A stretch of DNA of 64,000 bases. Source: Sepioteuthis lessoniana (lineage: Eukaryota > Mollusca > Cephalopoda > Myopsida > Loliginidae). Every line of letters begins with the position of its first letter. The stretch's first letter is position 1. The notes under the pieces are model-generated. The model was not told where the DNA came from and made no database searches. It was given only the letters and a program-made list of their open reading frames with translations. The DNA lies in contig OY757947.1 in the NCBI GenBank assembly GCA_963585895.1, positions 33,907,422-33,971,421 on the forward strand, read 5' to 3'. Below, one piece after another: positions 55,626 to 64,000 of this stretch. Both the position numbers and the translations under genes were made by a program.

Positions 55626-55689
55626 AACAACAACTTATATTCTCTTTAAGAATACCAAGAACTATTTCAAACAAATCCTTGTAGCAACA

Positions 55690-56450
55690 TCTCACGAAAC
55701 AACAGCTGTATGACCACTCACCTCCCATCTCAAAAACCATCCAAGTAAGACGAACAAGACATGCGGAACACTGTTAGAGAAGAAAGGGTGAACTCATAAG
55801 TTTGTTGTCATTCAGGATTTTCGGACTATTGTCTTCATCTTTATTGTTATATACACAACGAATCAGCCGATACGTACTCCGGCCTTCTTCAGATGTTTCT
55901 TGTCAAACTCAGGAGCCCACACGGAACTTCGAACCACGTCCTTTATTTAATCCACAGGGATCGCTTGCTCTGATCACTCTATGTGTCCAACAGGGCACAT
56001 AGCGTAAAGGTTATAGGCGTTGGTTTCCTAAGCTTCTAAGTGACAATCATCTGGAGGTTACAGGTTCAATCCTGACTGCAGGCGAGTAACAATGCAGATA
56101 TACTTAACACTTGTAACTAGTTACGGTGAACAGAATCAGAGCAAGCGACCCCCGGGGATTAAATGGTTAGAAGTTCCGTGAAAGCACCCAAGTTTGACAA
56201 GAAACACCTGCAGAAGGCCGGAGGATATATCGACCAAAACGTTGTAACTATAACAATAAATATGAAGGCAATCGTCCGAAAACCATGAATGATAAAATCA
56301 TCAAGCTTGGTCAGAGAAATTCAGACAAGAACTCATAAGTGACGTCCTTTTGTAGATCCCCCCACATGCACATGAAACTGTTGGGCGACCAGCAAGAACT
56401 TATTTAAATCAGCTCTTGTACGTATACAAGATGTAGTTTGGAAGACCAGC
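55690..56450 (+). pseudogene. LINE C-terminal fragment split by a SINE-F insertion
   Basis: Plus-strand LINE similarity at 55690-55801 (AACAGCTGTATGACCACTCA, then AAGTAAGACGAACAAGACAT) resumes at 56329-56450 (ACTCATAAGTGACGTCCTTT, CCCCCACATGCACATGAAAC, ATACAAGATGTAGTTTGGAA). The two halves correspond to consecutive parts of the RTRHA...DELISDVLL...Y.QLC.DTGC segment. The interruption carries a 12-bp TSD. Confidence 0.82.
55802..56328 (+). mobile_element. Palindromic SINE-F element with 12-bp TSD
   Basis: The centre holds a SINE-F head (box A TAGCGTAAAGG, box B GTTCAATCCTG, 55988-56080). Right of it is the normal F 3' region (CAGAGCAAGCGA, GAAGTTCCGTG, TTTGACAAGAAACACCTGCA, AGTCCGAAAA-type end). 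Left of it, 55810-55976 is the reverse complement of that same 3' region, so the element folds back on itself with ~165-bp arms. TSD GAACTCATAAGT lies at 55790-55801 and 56329-56340. The copy at 7196 lacks the inverted arm. A 66-codon frame in the left arm is not a gene. Confidence 0.88.
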
Positions 56451-56452
56451 CT

Positions 56453-57185
56453 GGTGTCCCGGTCGACTGGGCTTGTAGAATACACTGAGTGCATCTCTGC
56501 AAAAAGGTAAGACTCACCCACCCAACGAGTGTACTGTGGCCCACTCGTCTAGGCTAGTATAATACACTGACTGCATCTCTGCAGAGGAGTAAGATTCCCC
56601 CAACGGGTGTCCTGGATATGACACTAAACAATCGGATGGTGAGGCTTCAGTAATGCTAAAGCGTTGGAGAATGCAGGGTACCCCTTCATTTCCATCGCTC
56701 CGAAGTCCATTCTGGCACCAGATAGGGTCCTATCCATGGGTAAAATAGAAATAAACTGTGTACTTATGCAAGACAGAATCATTTGAAAAAAAAGACTGTT
56801 TTAACATTTAAATTGCGTATTTATGTTAAACTGAATTGTTTGAAATTGAACTGTTTTTGTGTGTTAAACTGAATTGTTTGAAATAGAACAGTTTTTCGAC
56901 ATTGAAACTATACTTAAGCTGAACTGAATTGTTTGAAATAGAACTGATTTGACATTTAATTGTGTGTAAACAAAAACTATACTAATACTAAATTGAATTG
57001 TAAGAATAAGTTTAATTGTCAAAAGCATTTCTATTTCGGGCGGTTCAGTCTAGTCAAACAGTTCTGTGTACTTATGCTAAACTGAACTGTTTGAAATAGA
57101 ACTGTTTAATTGTATAGAAATAGACTTGGCATTAAATAACCTATAAAGGTTGACATGCAATAAAATCCAAACAAACAAACCAGCC
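56453..57185 (+). mobile_element. Element D with partly duplicated body
   Basis: A first partial body (56453-56535: GTCGACTGGGCTTGTAGAAT to CCAACGAGTGT) is followed by a full one (56540-56755: TAGGCTAGTATAATACACTG to TATCCATGGGTAAAATAGAA). Minisatellite follows (56755-57110), then the hairpin module (57125-57165) and tail AATCCAAACAAACAAACC. Within the array, 57010-57065 holds units in the opposite orientation (TTTCTATTTCGGGCGGTTCA). Confidence 0.8.
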
Positions 57186-57384
57186 GGGAGCAATGGATTC
57201 TAGGGACGAATGGAGAGAGAGATCGCCAGGAAACCCCGAACTGTCTGCATGACTTGATTTGATATCCTCTTCCTAACAAAAAATTGAGTATTAACATAGG
57301 AGAAAGTAAGAATCAAAGGTTCAATAGTTTTGAAAAAGACAAATTTTCAAAAAATTTGACAACTAAACCCTCGTCTTTTATTTT

Positions 57385-58412
57385 ATCATAATCAAACCAA
57401 GCTGGTAGTATGGATTCCTTTGACTATCAGCCATCGCTCTTTGCAACTCTTTAAACAGTGTCCAGCCGTGGCCGTCGCTATAATACCATTATTATAGCGG
57501 CGGCCACGGTCCAGCTATAATCAGGTATACGTGCCTGAACCCAGATTTGTGTCCAAGTCCAGCTAGGCTCATCAAGCCCACATTGTACAAAGTGGGCCGA
57601 TGACCAGCATAAACCAACAGGGCTCGAGCCTCGACTCGTGCCCGACCTTCCCTTCCCCTAAATCCCCACTTTAATCGACCTTCGGCTCATTGACCTTGTG
57701 TCAAGCCCTTTCTGGTGGGAGGCAGACAAATATACCTTTAAACAGTGTCCACACAGCGTTGATGAATGTTTTTGCTGGTCAACTTTCACTACTGTGTCCA
57801 AGTGTAGTAGTCCATAGAAAAACGTCGCTGATGAGTTTATCCCTACATCTCCAGTAATGTCTTATTCGTCTTACTAAGATGGTTTATGTGATGGGAAGTA
57901 AGTGGCCATATAGCTGTTGTTTTGTGGAGTGCTACTTCCAGGATTTGTTGATGATAGCACGTAGCATCCTCGCGTTATTCTCAATTAGCTTTTTCACCAA
58001 GAGTTTTGCTAAGTCCCGCTAGTGCAGTCATACAATAGCACTTACACGGCTACAGCTTCGATGAATTCTCGTTTTATTATGTCAGAAAGATCATATTTTC
58101 ATATGAACTTGTTAATTCTTTTCCTATACGTATATTGACATCGATTTCAGTCGATGAGATATTGCTACTGAGGTATATGAACTGGTCCATTAATTTCAGA
58201 GGTTTGCCATTTAATGGCGCAGTCTTGTTTAAAATGCACGAATACTGTTATATCTGAGTTCACGTAGAGGCTATTGCTGCCTCTTGCTGCCTCTTGCAGA
58301 CGATGCAGTAGAGATGGGGCTTGCGCTGGTGTACTAGTGAGAAGTGCCAGACCATTTGCGAGGTCTGCATCCGTGATAGTGTCTGCGAGATGTAGTCTGC
58401 TTTTACTTAACA
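57385..58412 (-). pseudogene. LINE reverse transcriptase fragment including the mutated catalytic box
   Basis: Minus-strand reading starts with ADTITDADLANGLALLTSTP (58392 downward), where functional elements of this type have a YADD box. Here both Asp are replaced (Asn and Gly). Next come LLHRLQEAARG, SLYVNSDITVFVHFKQD, DQFIYLSSNISSTEIDVNI, then decayed SFFQAAV, LTK, QLYGHLP and ELISDVLL regions down to about 57740. The subtype 3' end (CTTGGTTTGATTATGA) is at 57390-57410. A 271-bp foreign insertion splits it at 57465. It is the longest LINE coding remnant, but inactive. Confidence 0.88.
57465..57735. mobile_element. Unknown 271-bp insertion with 16-bp TSD and terminal hairpin
   Basis: Flanked by perfect direct repeats CTTTAAACAGTGTCCA (57449-57464 and 57736-57751) within the LINE. 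Base composition is much richer in G and C than its surroundings. The left end is a 20-bp-arm inverted repeat (57466-57485 with 57490-57509, one mismatch, CCGTGGCCG(T/C)CGCTATAATA). No A-rich tail, no convincing pol III boxes and no open frame. It matches no other family in the window. A SINE of non-tRNA origin or a small DNA element are both possible. Confidence 0.8.
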
Positions 58413-58419
58413 GAAACAA

Positions 58420-59285
58420 GTTTTTTTAGTTGTATACTAATGAACAACAAATAGTTAAAAAAAAAAAAACAAGAAATCTTTGAAGACAAATCCTAATTCT
58501 TTTTTTTTTACTTTTTTAGGTGGGGTATGCGATTTTTCTTTTTTTTTTTTTTTTTTTTTTTTTTGTAAAATCAGAGGTTCCGTGCATAAATGTCGGCCGC
58601 TGTCTCAAATTTAATACGAAAAGTATTATTTTTGTGTGTTTTTTAATTCTTATAAACCAAACATCTTAAGATAATTTTCCTCGTTTGAATTTAAATATAT
58701 GACCCTCTATAGCCCAACCCTAATTCCATATCTTGGACACAAATATTTTTTCATCAAAATTATTCCCAATTTTTCTTCCATAGATGTCTGGCATGTTTTT
58801 TCGTCGCATTATTTTTTTTCCCTGTGTGTCGGTACCAAATAAACCAATTCCTTGGAAATTAGTTATAACTGTGACTTGCGTTTTATAAAATTGAAATGAT
58901 GTCTAAGGAGATTGCCATTTTCTTCACAAACGAATATTTGAAGAAATCTTAATATTATGATCTCTTCAATGGAGACTGCTATTCCTTCCACTTATTTTAT
59001 TTCATTCGATTTCACATTCTTTAATACGAATTTTGTTGGCATTTTAAGTGGCTGTATTCCTTCAAATTGCAAAAAGGACGCGTTATCAGCGGTAGGTTGG
59101 CTCCATCTTCAAGGATTGTGAAAACCGTGGATAAAAGTGAACTATATATTCAAAGAATTTTCCAAAGTTTTGCTTAGTCTGAGACACAGACCTTAGACTG
59201 CTACTTGTACGTGCTGTTACGAATTGGTCCCCCATCTAAGTAGAACAAGCTCACCGTTGATTTTACAGAAGTTCCACAGTATTTG
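58420..59285. other. T runs, no recognisable gene
   Basis: T runs lie at 58500-58512 and 58536-58564. The remainder is AT-rich and unrecognised. Confidence 0.5.
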
Positions 59286-59289
59286 CACC

Positions 59290-60480
59290 CACCCACTAAA
59301 AAAGGGGTGCCCTGGGTATATCCAATATTCATCTGATTGTGAAGTTCCATTTCTGTAGATGTGAGAAGTGTCGGGTACCTATCACTATAACTTCCGGGTA
59401 TACTCAGACCAGGAGTGGTCGTACCTGTTGAGGTCCTATCTATGGGTAAAATAGATCTGTTTAAAAATCATCTGCATTCGTTAGGAATGCCTAAAGCCAT
59501 ATAATTATAATCTTCTTTATAGATGATTACTTGAAGTTAAAATTGTTTATAAACAATGATTATTAATTGCTTGAAAGCATATAACTGTGTGCAAACAAAT
59601 AACTATTATTGAATTAAAATATTCAATTGAAACCATTAAACTGTGCGCAAACAAATGACTATCATTCAATTAAAATATTTAATTGGAACCATTAAACTGT
59701 GTGCAAACAAATGCCTATCATTCAATTAAAATATTTAAATGAAACCATTAAACTGTCTGCAAAAAAAAGAGACTATCATTCAATTAAAATATTCAATTGA
59801 AACCATTAAACTGTGAGAAAACAAATGACTATCATTCAATTAAAACATTCAATTAAAAAAAACATTAAACTGTGTGCAAACAAATGAATATCATTCAATT
59901 AAAATATTTAATTGAAACCTTTAGAATGTGAAGAGACAAAATTATTTTTGACTTAAATTATTGACCTGAAATTATATAAATGTTTGCAAACAAAAGACTA
60001 TCATAAAATGAAAATGTTTACTTGAAAACATATAACTATGTGCAAACAAAGGACTTTTGTTGAATTAAAATATTTACTTGAAACCATATATCTTATAATT
60101 CGATTGAGTTATTCACTTGAAACCATATAATTTTTAGTAGTAGATAAGAATACTTTAAACCATGTATTCAAGTAAATGACTATTTTTAGATAAAAACATT
60201 TACTTGAAACCATAAAATCAATCGTATTAAAAAAGGAATACTTGAAACCATACAATTGTTGGAAAAATTTTTGTATTAAATGGGAATACTTAATATTATG
60301 CTAAAAATATCTGAATAAACAAGTGCACAAAAATGTTGATATAAATGTATAATTAACACGTTTCTGTAACCTCTAGGCGTGAAATTACCCAAGACATGTT
60401 GACATGCCTTTGATAACAATCAATCTACGTGTATTCAGTGCAAAAATGATTTTTATGCCGAAATTTATTCACTAGAAATG
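59290..60480 (+). mobile_element. Element D, old copy with expanded 56-bp array
   Basis: Decayed body 59295-59460 (GGGTGCCCTGGGTATATCCA, ATTCATCTGATTGTGAAGTT, CTATCTATGGGTAAAATAG). A clear tandem array follows: AACTGTGTGCAAACAAATGA at 59584, 59640, 59696, 59752, 59810 and 59869 (56-59 bp apart), each with CTATCATTCAATTAAAATAT and TTGAAACCATTAA. Decayed units reach 60350, then a decayed hairpin (60370-60420). Confidence 0.72.
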
Positions 60481-60484
60481 TGTT

Positions 60485-61010
60485 AAATAGTACCGCTACT
60501 GTTCTTTTACAAGGATGCCTTTGGCATTAAATAACCCGCTAAAGTTGATATGCCGTTAAGCACAGAAACCAAAGAAATCAACAAAGACGGAAATGAACAA
60601 TTTATTTCAAAACTTTGAAAGACTCACCAATGGCTTGAATACTATCACTGCTTTCCTTCTGCAAGGTTCGCTTTGGCATTAAATTATCCACGAAGTTTGA
60701 GGTGCCATTATAGTACCACTATGTTCCTTCTACAATGATTGCTTTGGCATTAAATAATCCATGAAGGTTGACATGCCATTATAATACCACTACGTTCCTT
60801 TTACATTGATTGCTTTGGCATTATATAATCCACGAAAGTTGACATGCCATTATTGTACCGCTACGTTCCTTCTATAAGGATCGCTTTGGCATTATATAAT
60901 CCACGAAGTTTGACATGCCATTATAGTACCACTACGTTCCCTCAACAAGGATTGCTTTGACATTAAATAATTAACGAAAGTTGATTTGCCATTAAACTAA
61001 GAAACAAGAG
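60485..61010 (+). repeat. 71-bp tandem array built from a SINE 3' end
   Basis: TGGCAT recurs at 60674, 60745, 60816, 60887 and (as TGACAT) 60958, exactly 71 bp apart. Each unit is the SINE-B/C linker (TACCACTACGTTCCTTCTAC) plus the hairpin module (TGGCATTAAATAATCC, ACGAAGGTTGACATGCC). A parental-looking 3' end lies at 60488-60570. Confidence 0.93.
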
Positions 61011-61154
61011 ACTGAAATTTATTCTAGTATTTTTTCTTAATAATAGCTTGAATATTTTAACAGTAGTAGTATGTCTTAGGTTCCTATCTATGGGTCATTT
61101 TGATTTGTTTGAAACTTATTTTTACTTTGACAAGAATACTTGATATTTGGATTG

Positions 61155-61550
61155 GAGTGGTTTATTGTATATCAACCATTGTAGGTAATTAAATGCCAAA
61201 TCCATTTTTTACATGTAAACAGTTCCATTTCAAACAATTCAATTCAACGTAAATACACAGTTTAAATGTCAAAACAGTTCTATTTCTAACAATTTAGTTT
61301 TGTATAAGTACACTGTTTAGTTCTATTTAACCCATAGATAGGACCATATCTGGTGCTACCACTCTGGGCCAGAATGGACTTGGGAGCGATGGCAATAAAG
61401 GGGTATTCCACATTCCCTAAAGCTCCGTCATTACTGGAACCTCACCATCAGTTTGTATAGTGTCATATCCAGGACACTCATTGGGACTCTTGCTCTTTTG
61501 CAGAAATGCAGTCGGTATATTCTGCAGCCCTAGCTAACAGGGCCAAATAC
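61155..61550 (-). mobile_element. Element D, minus strand, short and complete
   Basis: Hairpin (61167-61205: TATATCAACC, GGTAATTAAATGCCAAATCC), only two or three minisatellite units (61215-61320), then the body from AACCCATAGATAGGACC to CAGCCCTAGCTAACAGGGCC. It is about 390 bp, the most compact D here. Copy number of the minisatellite therefore varies from about 2 to more than 10 units. Confidence 0.85.
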
Positions 61551-61559
61551 TTCATATGT

Positions 61560-61905
61560 AACTTAGAAAACATCTTTTGTAAATAGGAAAATGTATTTTA
61601 AATCGTATAGTTGCGAAAAAGAGAGAAAAAAAAACTGAGCTTGGCATAAAATAACCTAATAAGATTTGAGATGCCCTTCAAAACAGGGTACTGTTTCAAT
61701 TTTGACCGAAAAATATTATTTTTGTTAGTTATTCGTGGGTTGCGAATATTTTAGAGAATATTTGTTTTAACTGACTAAACATAAAAAAATATTCCCTTCT
61801 CTTGAATTTGAAGATCTGACCCAAAAACAGGTAGCCAACTCCGAATAGAATCAAAATTCTAGATGAAAAACGATCATATTGGTTTAATCAGCCAAAAGTG
61901 TGCTT
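61560..61905. other. No recognisable gene; one decayed hairpin
   Basis: A decayed hairpin-like stretch (TTGGCATAAAATAACC, 61640-61655). The rest is unrecognised. Confidence 0.45.
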
Positions 61906-61911
61906 TTAGTA

Positions 61912-62170
61912 CCGCACATTGGCATAAAGGGTAAAGCGTTCGCCAATGACCCAGGAGACCTGGGTTCAATCCAAGGTCGAGTCATACCAAAGACTCAAAA
62001 ATGGTACTTGATGCCTCCTTGCTTAACACTCAGCATTATAAGGTACGGATCAAGGGTAAAGTAGAGCAATCCAGGGAAGGAGTAGCGCCCTCCCCTACAC
62101 ATTGGTGTAGTAGCTATCGAAAAGGGAGCCTTCGGCTTACCCTCGACTATGGTCGCCAACTTTACTTTTA
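61912..62170 (+). mobile_element. SINE-E, best preserved copy
   Basis: Box A TGGCATAAAGG then GGTAAAGCGTTCGCC, box B GGGTTCAATCCAAGG, GTCATACCAAAGACTCAAAA, TGCTTAACACTCAGCATTAT, ATCAAGGGTAAAGTAGAGCA, CCCCTACACATTGGTGTAGT and the end CTCGACTATGGTCGCCAAC. A 3' T/A-rich tail follows. It defines the family at about 245 bp. An 84-codon frame over it is not a gene. Confidence 0.88.
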
Positions 62171-62461
62171 TTTATTAATGAATGACTGTATTGATAGAAA
62201 AGAATATTTTATCCGAAAATATTGGGAATTTTTCCTGAAATTAAAATTTGAATAAAAATTTTAATAATAAATTTGAATTATTGTAAGAATTCCGACAAGT
62301 TTTATAATAATTTGTTTTTAACAAAAAATATATGATCAATTCCCATAAAGTATATCCATCTATTTAGCAGTAAATTAACAAATAACAGATAAGAACACAA
62401 GGTATTTTTATTTAATAGCTGAACATTCTTGCTTCATAAAATACACCTTAATATGCTTTAC

Positions 62462-63130
62462 AGAGTGGCGTAGTGGCTAATGTGCCAGACTACGATAATG
62501 AAGAAAGAGAGTTCGAACACCAGTCACGTTATTGAGAATTCACTTTCACACTAATGTCCTTGGGAAAGGTATGAGTCCACTCATTCCCCCCCACACACAC
62601 ATATAGGTTAAATAGTATCACTACTGTTCACTACTAGTAGGGCAGACAAGGTTCTTCAGCCTTGGTGAGGCAACTAGTCTAGGAGAAGGAAAACTCTGAA
62701 TTCAAACCTGTTAAACTCTGCTTAAAGATTGACCTTGTGTCATATCCTGCCCGAGCAAAAAAAAAGGAGGTGCCCATGGTGTAATGGTTATCGTCGTAAG
62801 AAATGGATACGGCGACACGAGTTAAAAACCTGGACGAGGCTGATTGCATTTCACATAGCACTAATACCCTTGGGAAAGGTATGAATCCAATTATTCTCCT
62901 TCCAGCTATGGGTAAATAGTAGGACAGACTTGGTTCTTCAGCCTTGGTGAGGCAACTAGTCTAGGAGAAGGAAAACTCTGAATTCAAACCTGTTAAACTC
63001 CGCTTAAAAATTGACCTTGTGTCATATCCTGCCCGAGCAGAGGGGTTGGTTAATAGTATCACTACTGTTCTTACACAAGAATGGCTTTGGCATTAAATAA
63101 ACCCTCAAGTTTGGTTTGCCATTGAACAAA
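62462..63130 (+). mobile_element. SINE-A and an extra A tail nested in SINE-C
   Basis: SINE-C head and middle (62465-62635; box A GTGGCGTAGTGG, box B GTTCGAACACC) are interrupted by an A tail alone (62640-62756), an A run, and a complete SINE-A (62766-63050). SINE-C then resumes with GTATCACTACTGTTCTTACA and its hairpin module (63083-63125). TAGTATCACTACTGTTC flanks the intruding block (about 62614-62630 and 63054-63070). The isolated A tail upstream of a full A suggests a 5'-truncated A followed by a second insertion, or a dimer. Confidence 0.82.
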
Positions 63131-63134
63131 TTAT

Positions 63135-63400
63135 CTAAACCAATCAAAATGTTATGTGTCATTTGAACGGCCCGAGATAAAAGGTCCAGAATTATTTCCT
63201 TAACTATTCCAGATTCTTGATTTATCTCTGAATATTTTTCTCACTGGTCTTGTAAATTTGTTAGGCTGTGGAGGTAGTACAAGAGGGAAGAACCTAATGG
63301 TACCTCTTTACAACTGGTTTCCAAGACCAATTGATATACCGACGTTAAAGAGCCCAGTCTGCTCAACTATTCAAGAATAACCGAAAATACCCTAACTCGT
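63135..63400. other. No recognisable gene
   Basis: Unrecognised, no open frame of note. Confidence 0.4.
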
Positions 63401-63401
63401 T

Positions 63402-63595
63402 CTACCTCTCTAGACCAGAGTGGACCTGGGAATAATAGCTATGAAATGGTACTCCCCACCTCATGAGCCCCTAAACTAGAGCCTGAACATCAGAAGAAAA
63501 TTTAATATCATACCTTAGACACGCTTTTCTTGATAGGGGCCTTGGCCCTCAGCGGGGCATAATCACCGCATTTTGTGTCTCAGTCGGTAGGATAA
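63402..63595 (-). mobile_element. Element D body, old decayed copy
   Basis: CTAGACCAGAGTGGACCTGG, GAATAATAGCTATGAAATGG, CTGAACATCAGAAGAAAATT and ATCATACCTTAGACACGC keep the D minus-strand order. No attached hairpin is seen. Confidence 0.6.
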
Positions 63596-63679
63596 GTAAT
63601 TAAAAAAAGAAAAGGGTTTCAAAGTGATACGAAAAGGAAGAAAAAAACTTACCGTAAAAAGTGTTGAAAATACTGAAAT

Positions 63680-64000
63680 ATATCTTAACTCAGTCGGTTG
63701 GGATTGCAGAATACACCGACTGCATCTCTGCAGAGGGGTATGACCACCACCCCCATAACAAGTGTCCTGGATATGACACCAAATAATCTGATGGTAAGGC
63801 TCCAATAATGCTGGGGTTTGGGGGAATGCAGAGTACGTCTTTATTGCCATAACTCCCTGGTCCACTTTGGCTCGGAGTGGTAACACCTGATATGGTCCTA
63901 TCTATGGGGCAAATAGAACTTTGAATTTTAACAGTGCAAATAAATGACATACTAAATAGAATTGTTTGTGATAGAACTGTTTGATCATTTAACTATGTGA
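63680..64000 (+). mobile_element. Element D, running off the window
   Basis: Body 63692-63912 (GTCGGTTGGGATTGCAGAAT, ACTGCATCTCTGCAGAGGGG, CCTGGATATGACACC, TCGGAGTGGTAACACCTGAT) then minisatellite (TTTGAATTTTAACAGTGCAA, AATAGAATTGTTTGTGATAG). The hairpin end would lie beyond 64000. Frames of 86-107 codons on the opposite strand recur in other D copies with different breaks. Confidence 0.82.

Overview
This window reads as intergenic or intronic DNA of a large, AT-rich, repeat-dense animal genome. I found no intact protein-coding gene, rRNA or functional tRNA gene, and no bacterial or viral gene layout. Long open frames are either low-complexity translations of microsatellites or remnants of transposon proteins. 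The mix of tRNA-derived SINEs, Tc1/mariner and LINE debris, and very abundant (TA)n, (GATA)n, (CT)n and (TG)n arrays fits an invertebrate metazoan. A mollusc, possibly a cephalopod, is my best guess from familiarity with the mariner and reverse-transcriptase fragments. That is low-confidence inference, not proof. A 200-base run of N (34724-34923) shows this is an assembled scaffold.

The backbone is a small set of dispersed families, given local labels here. SINE-A, B, C, E, F, G and H each have a tRNA-like head with recognisable pol III boxes. Several copies have clear target-site duplications (TSDs): 3563-3849, 6885-7123, 9541-9668, 22722-22959, 23397-23616, 46121-46396. Element D is a modular element: a body of about 230 bp, then a variable number of roughly 55-60 bp minisatellite units, then a 3' hairpin module. 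The 3' hairpin (TGGCAT, 5 nt, AACC, 5-6 nt, GGTT, 3 nt, ATGCCA) followed by an A/C-rich tail also ends SINE-B and SINE-C. It is also the monomer core of several satellites.

Region by region: 0-5.7 kb holds hairpin satellite, a degenerate D, SINE-C and A copies, and a segmental duplication that preserves a SINE empty site. 6.4-14.3 kb is a dense D/SINE/satellite block with a head-to-head satellite inversion at about 10.78 kb. 14.6-17.2 kb is microsatellite. 17.8-24 kb is SINEs, a broken mariner, a LINE 3' end and an LTR-like stretch. 24.49-25.92 kb is a clean 90-bp satellite. 26-27.9 kb is unremarkable. 27.9-34 kb has LINE fragments, minisatellites and pyrimidine-rich repeats. 34.6-38.2 kb has the gap, a cluster of palindromes and a fold-back element broken by two SINEs. 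39-40.4 kb has a LINE 3' end followed by an internally deleted mariner. 42-51 kb has further D, GATA arrays, (TA)n-centred palindromes, SINEs and LINE. 51-53 kb has an LTR-like fragment and a well-bounded solo LTR. 53.4-58.4 kb has LINE remnants that served as landing sites for a SINE-G, a palindromic SINE-F and an unknown 271-bp insertion. 59.3-64 kb has D, hairpin-derived tandem arrays and nested SINEs.

No genes work together here. The coherent story is that several non-autonomous families share a 3' structured tail, probably because one LINE mobilises them, and that this tail has repeatedly expanded into satellites. All family calls come from reading and comparing copies within the window. 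No database search was possible, and boundaries without a TSD are approximate.
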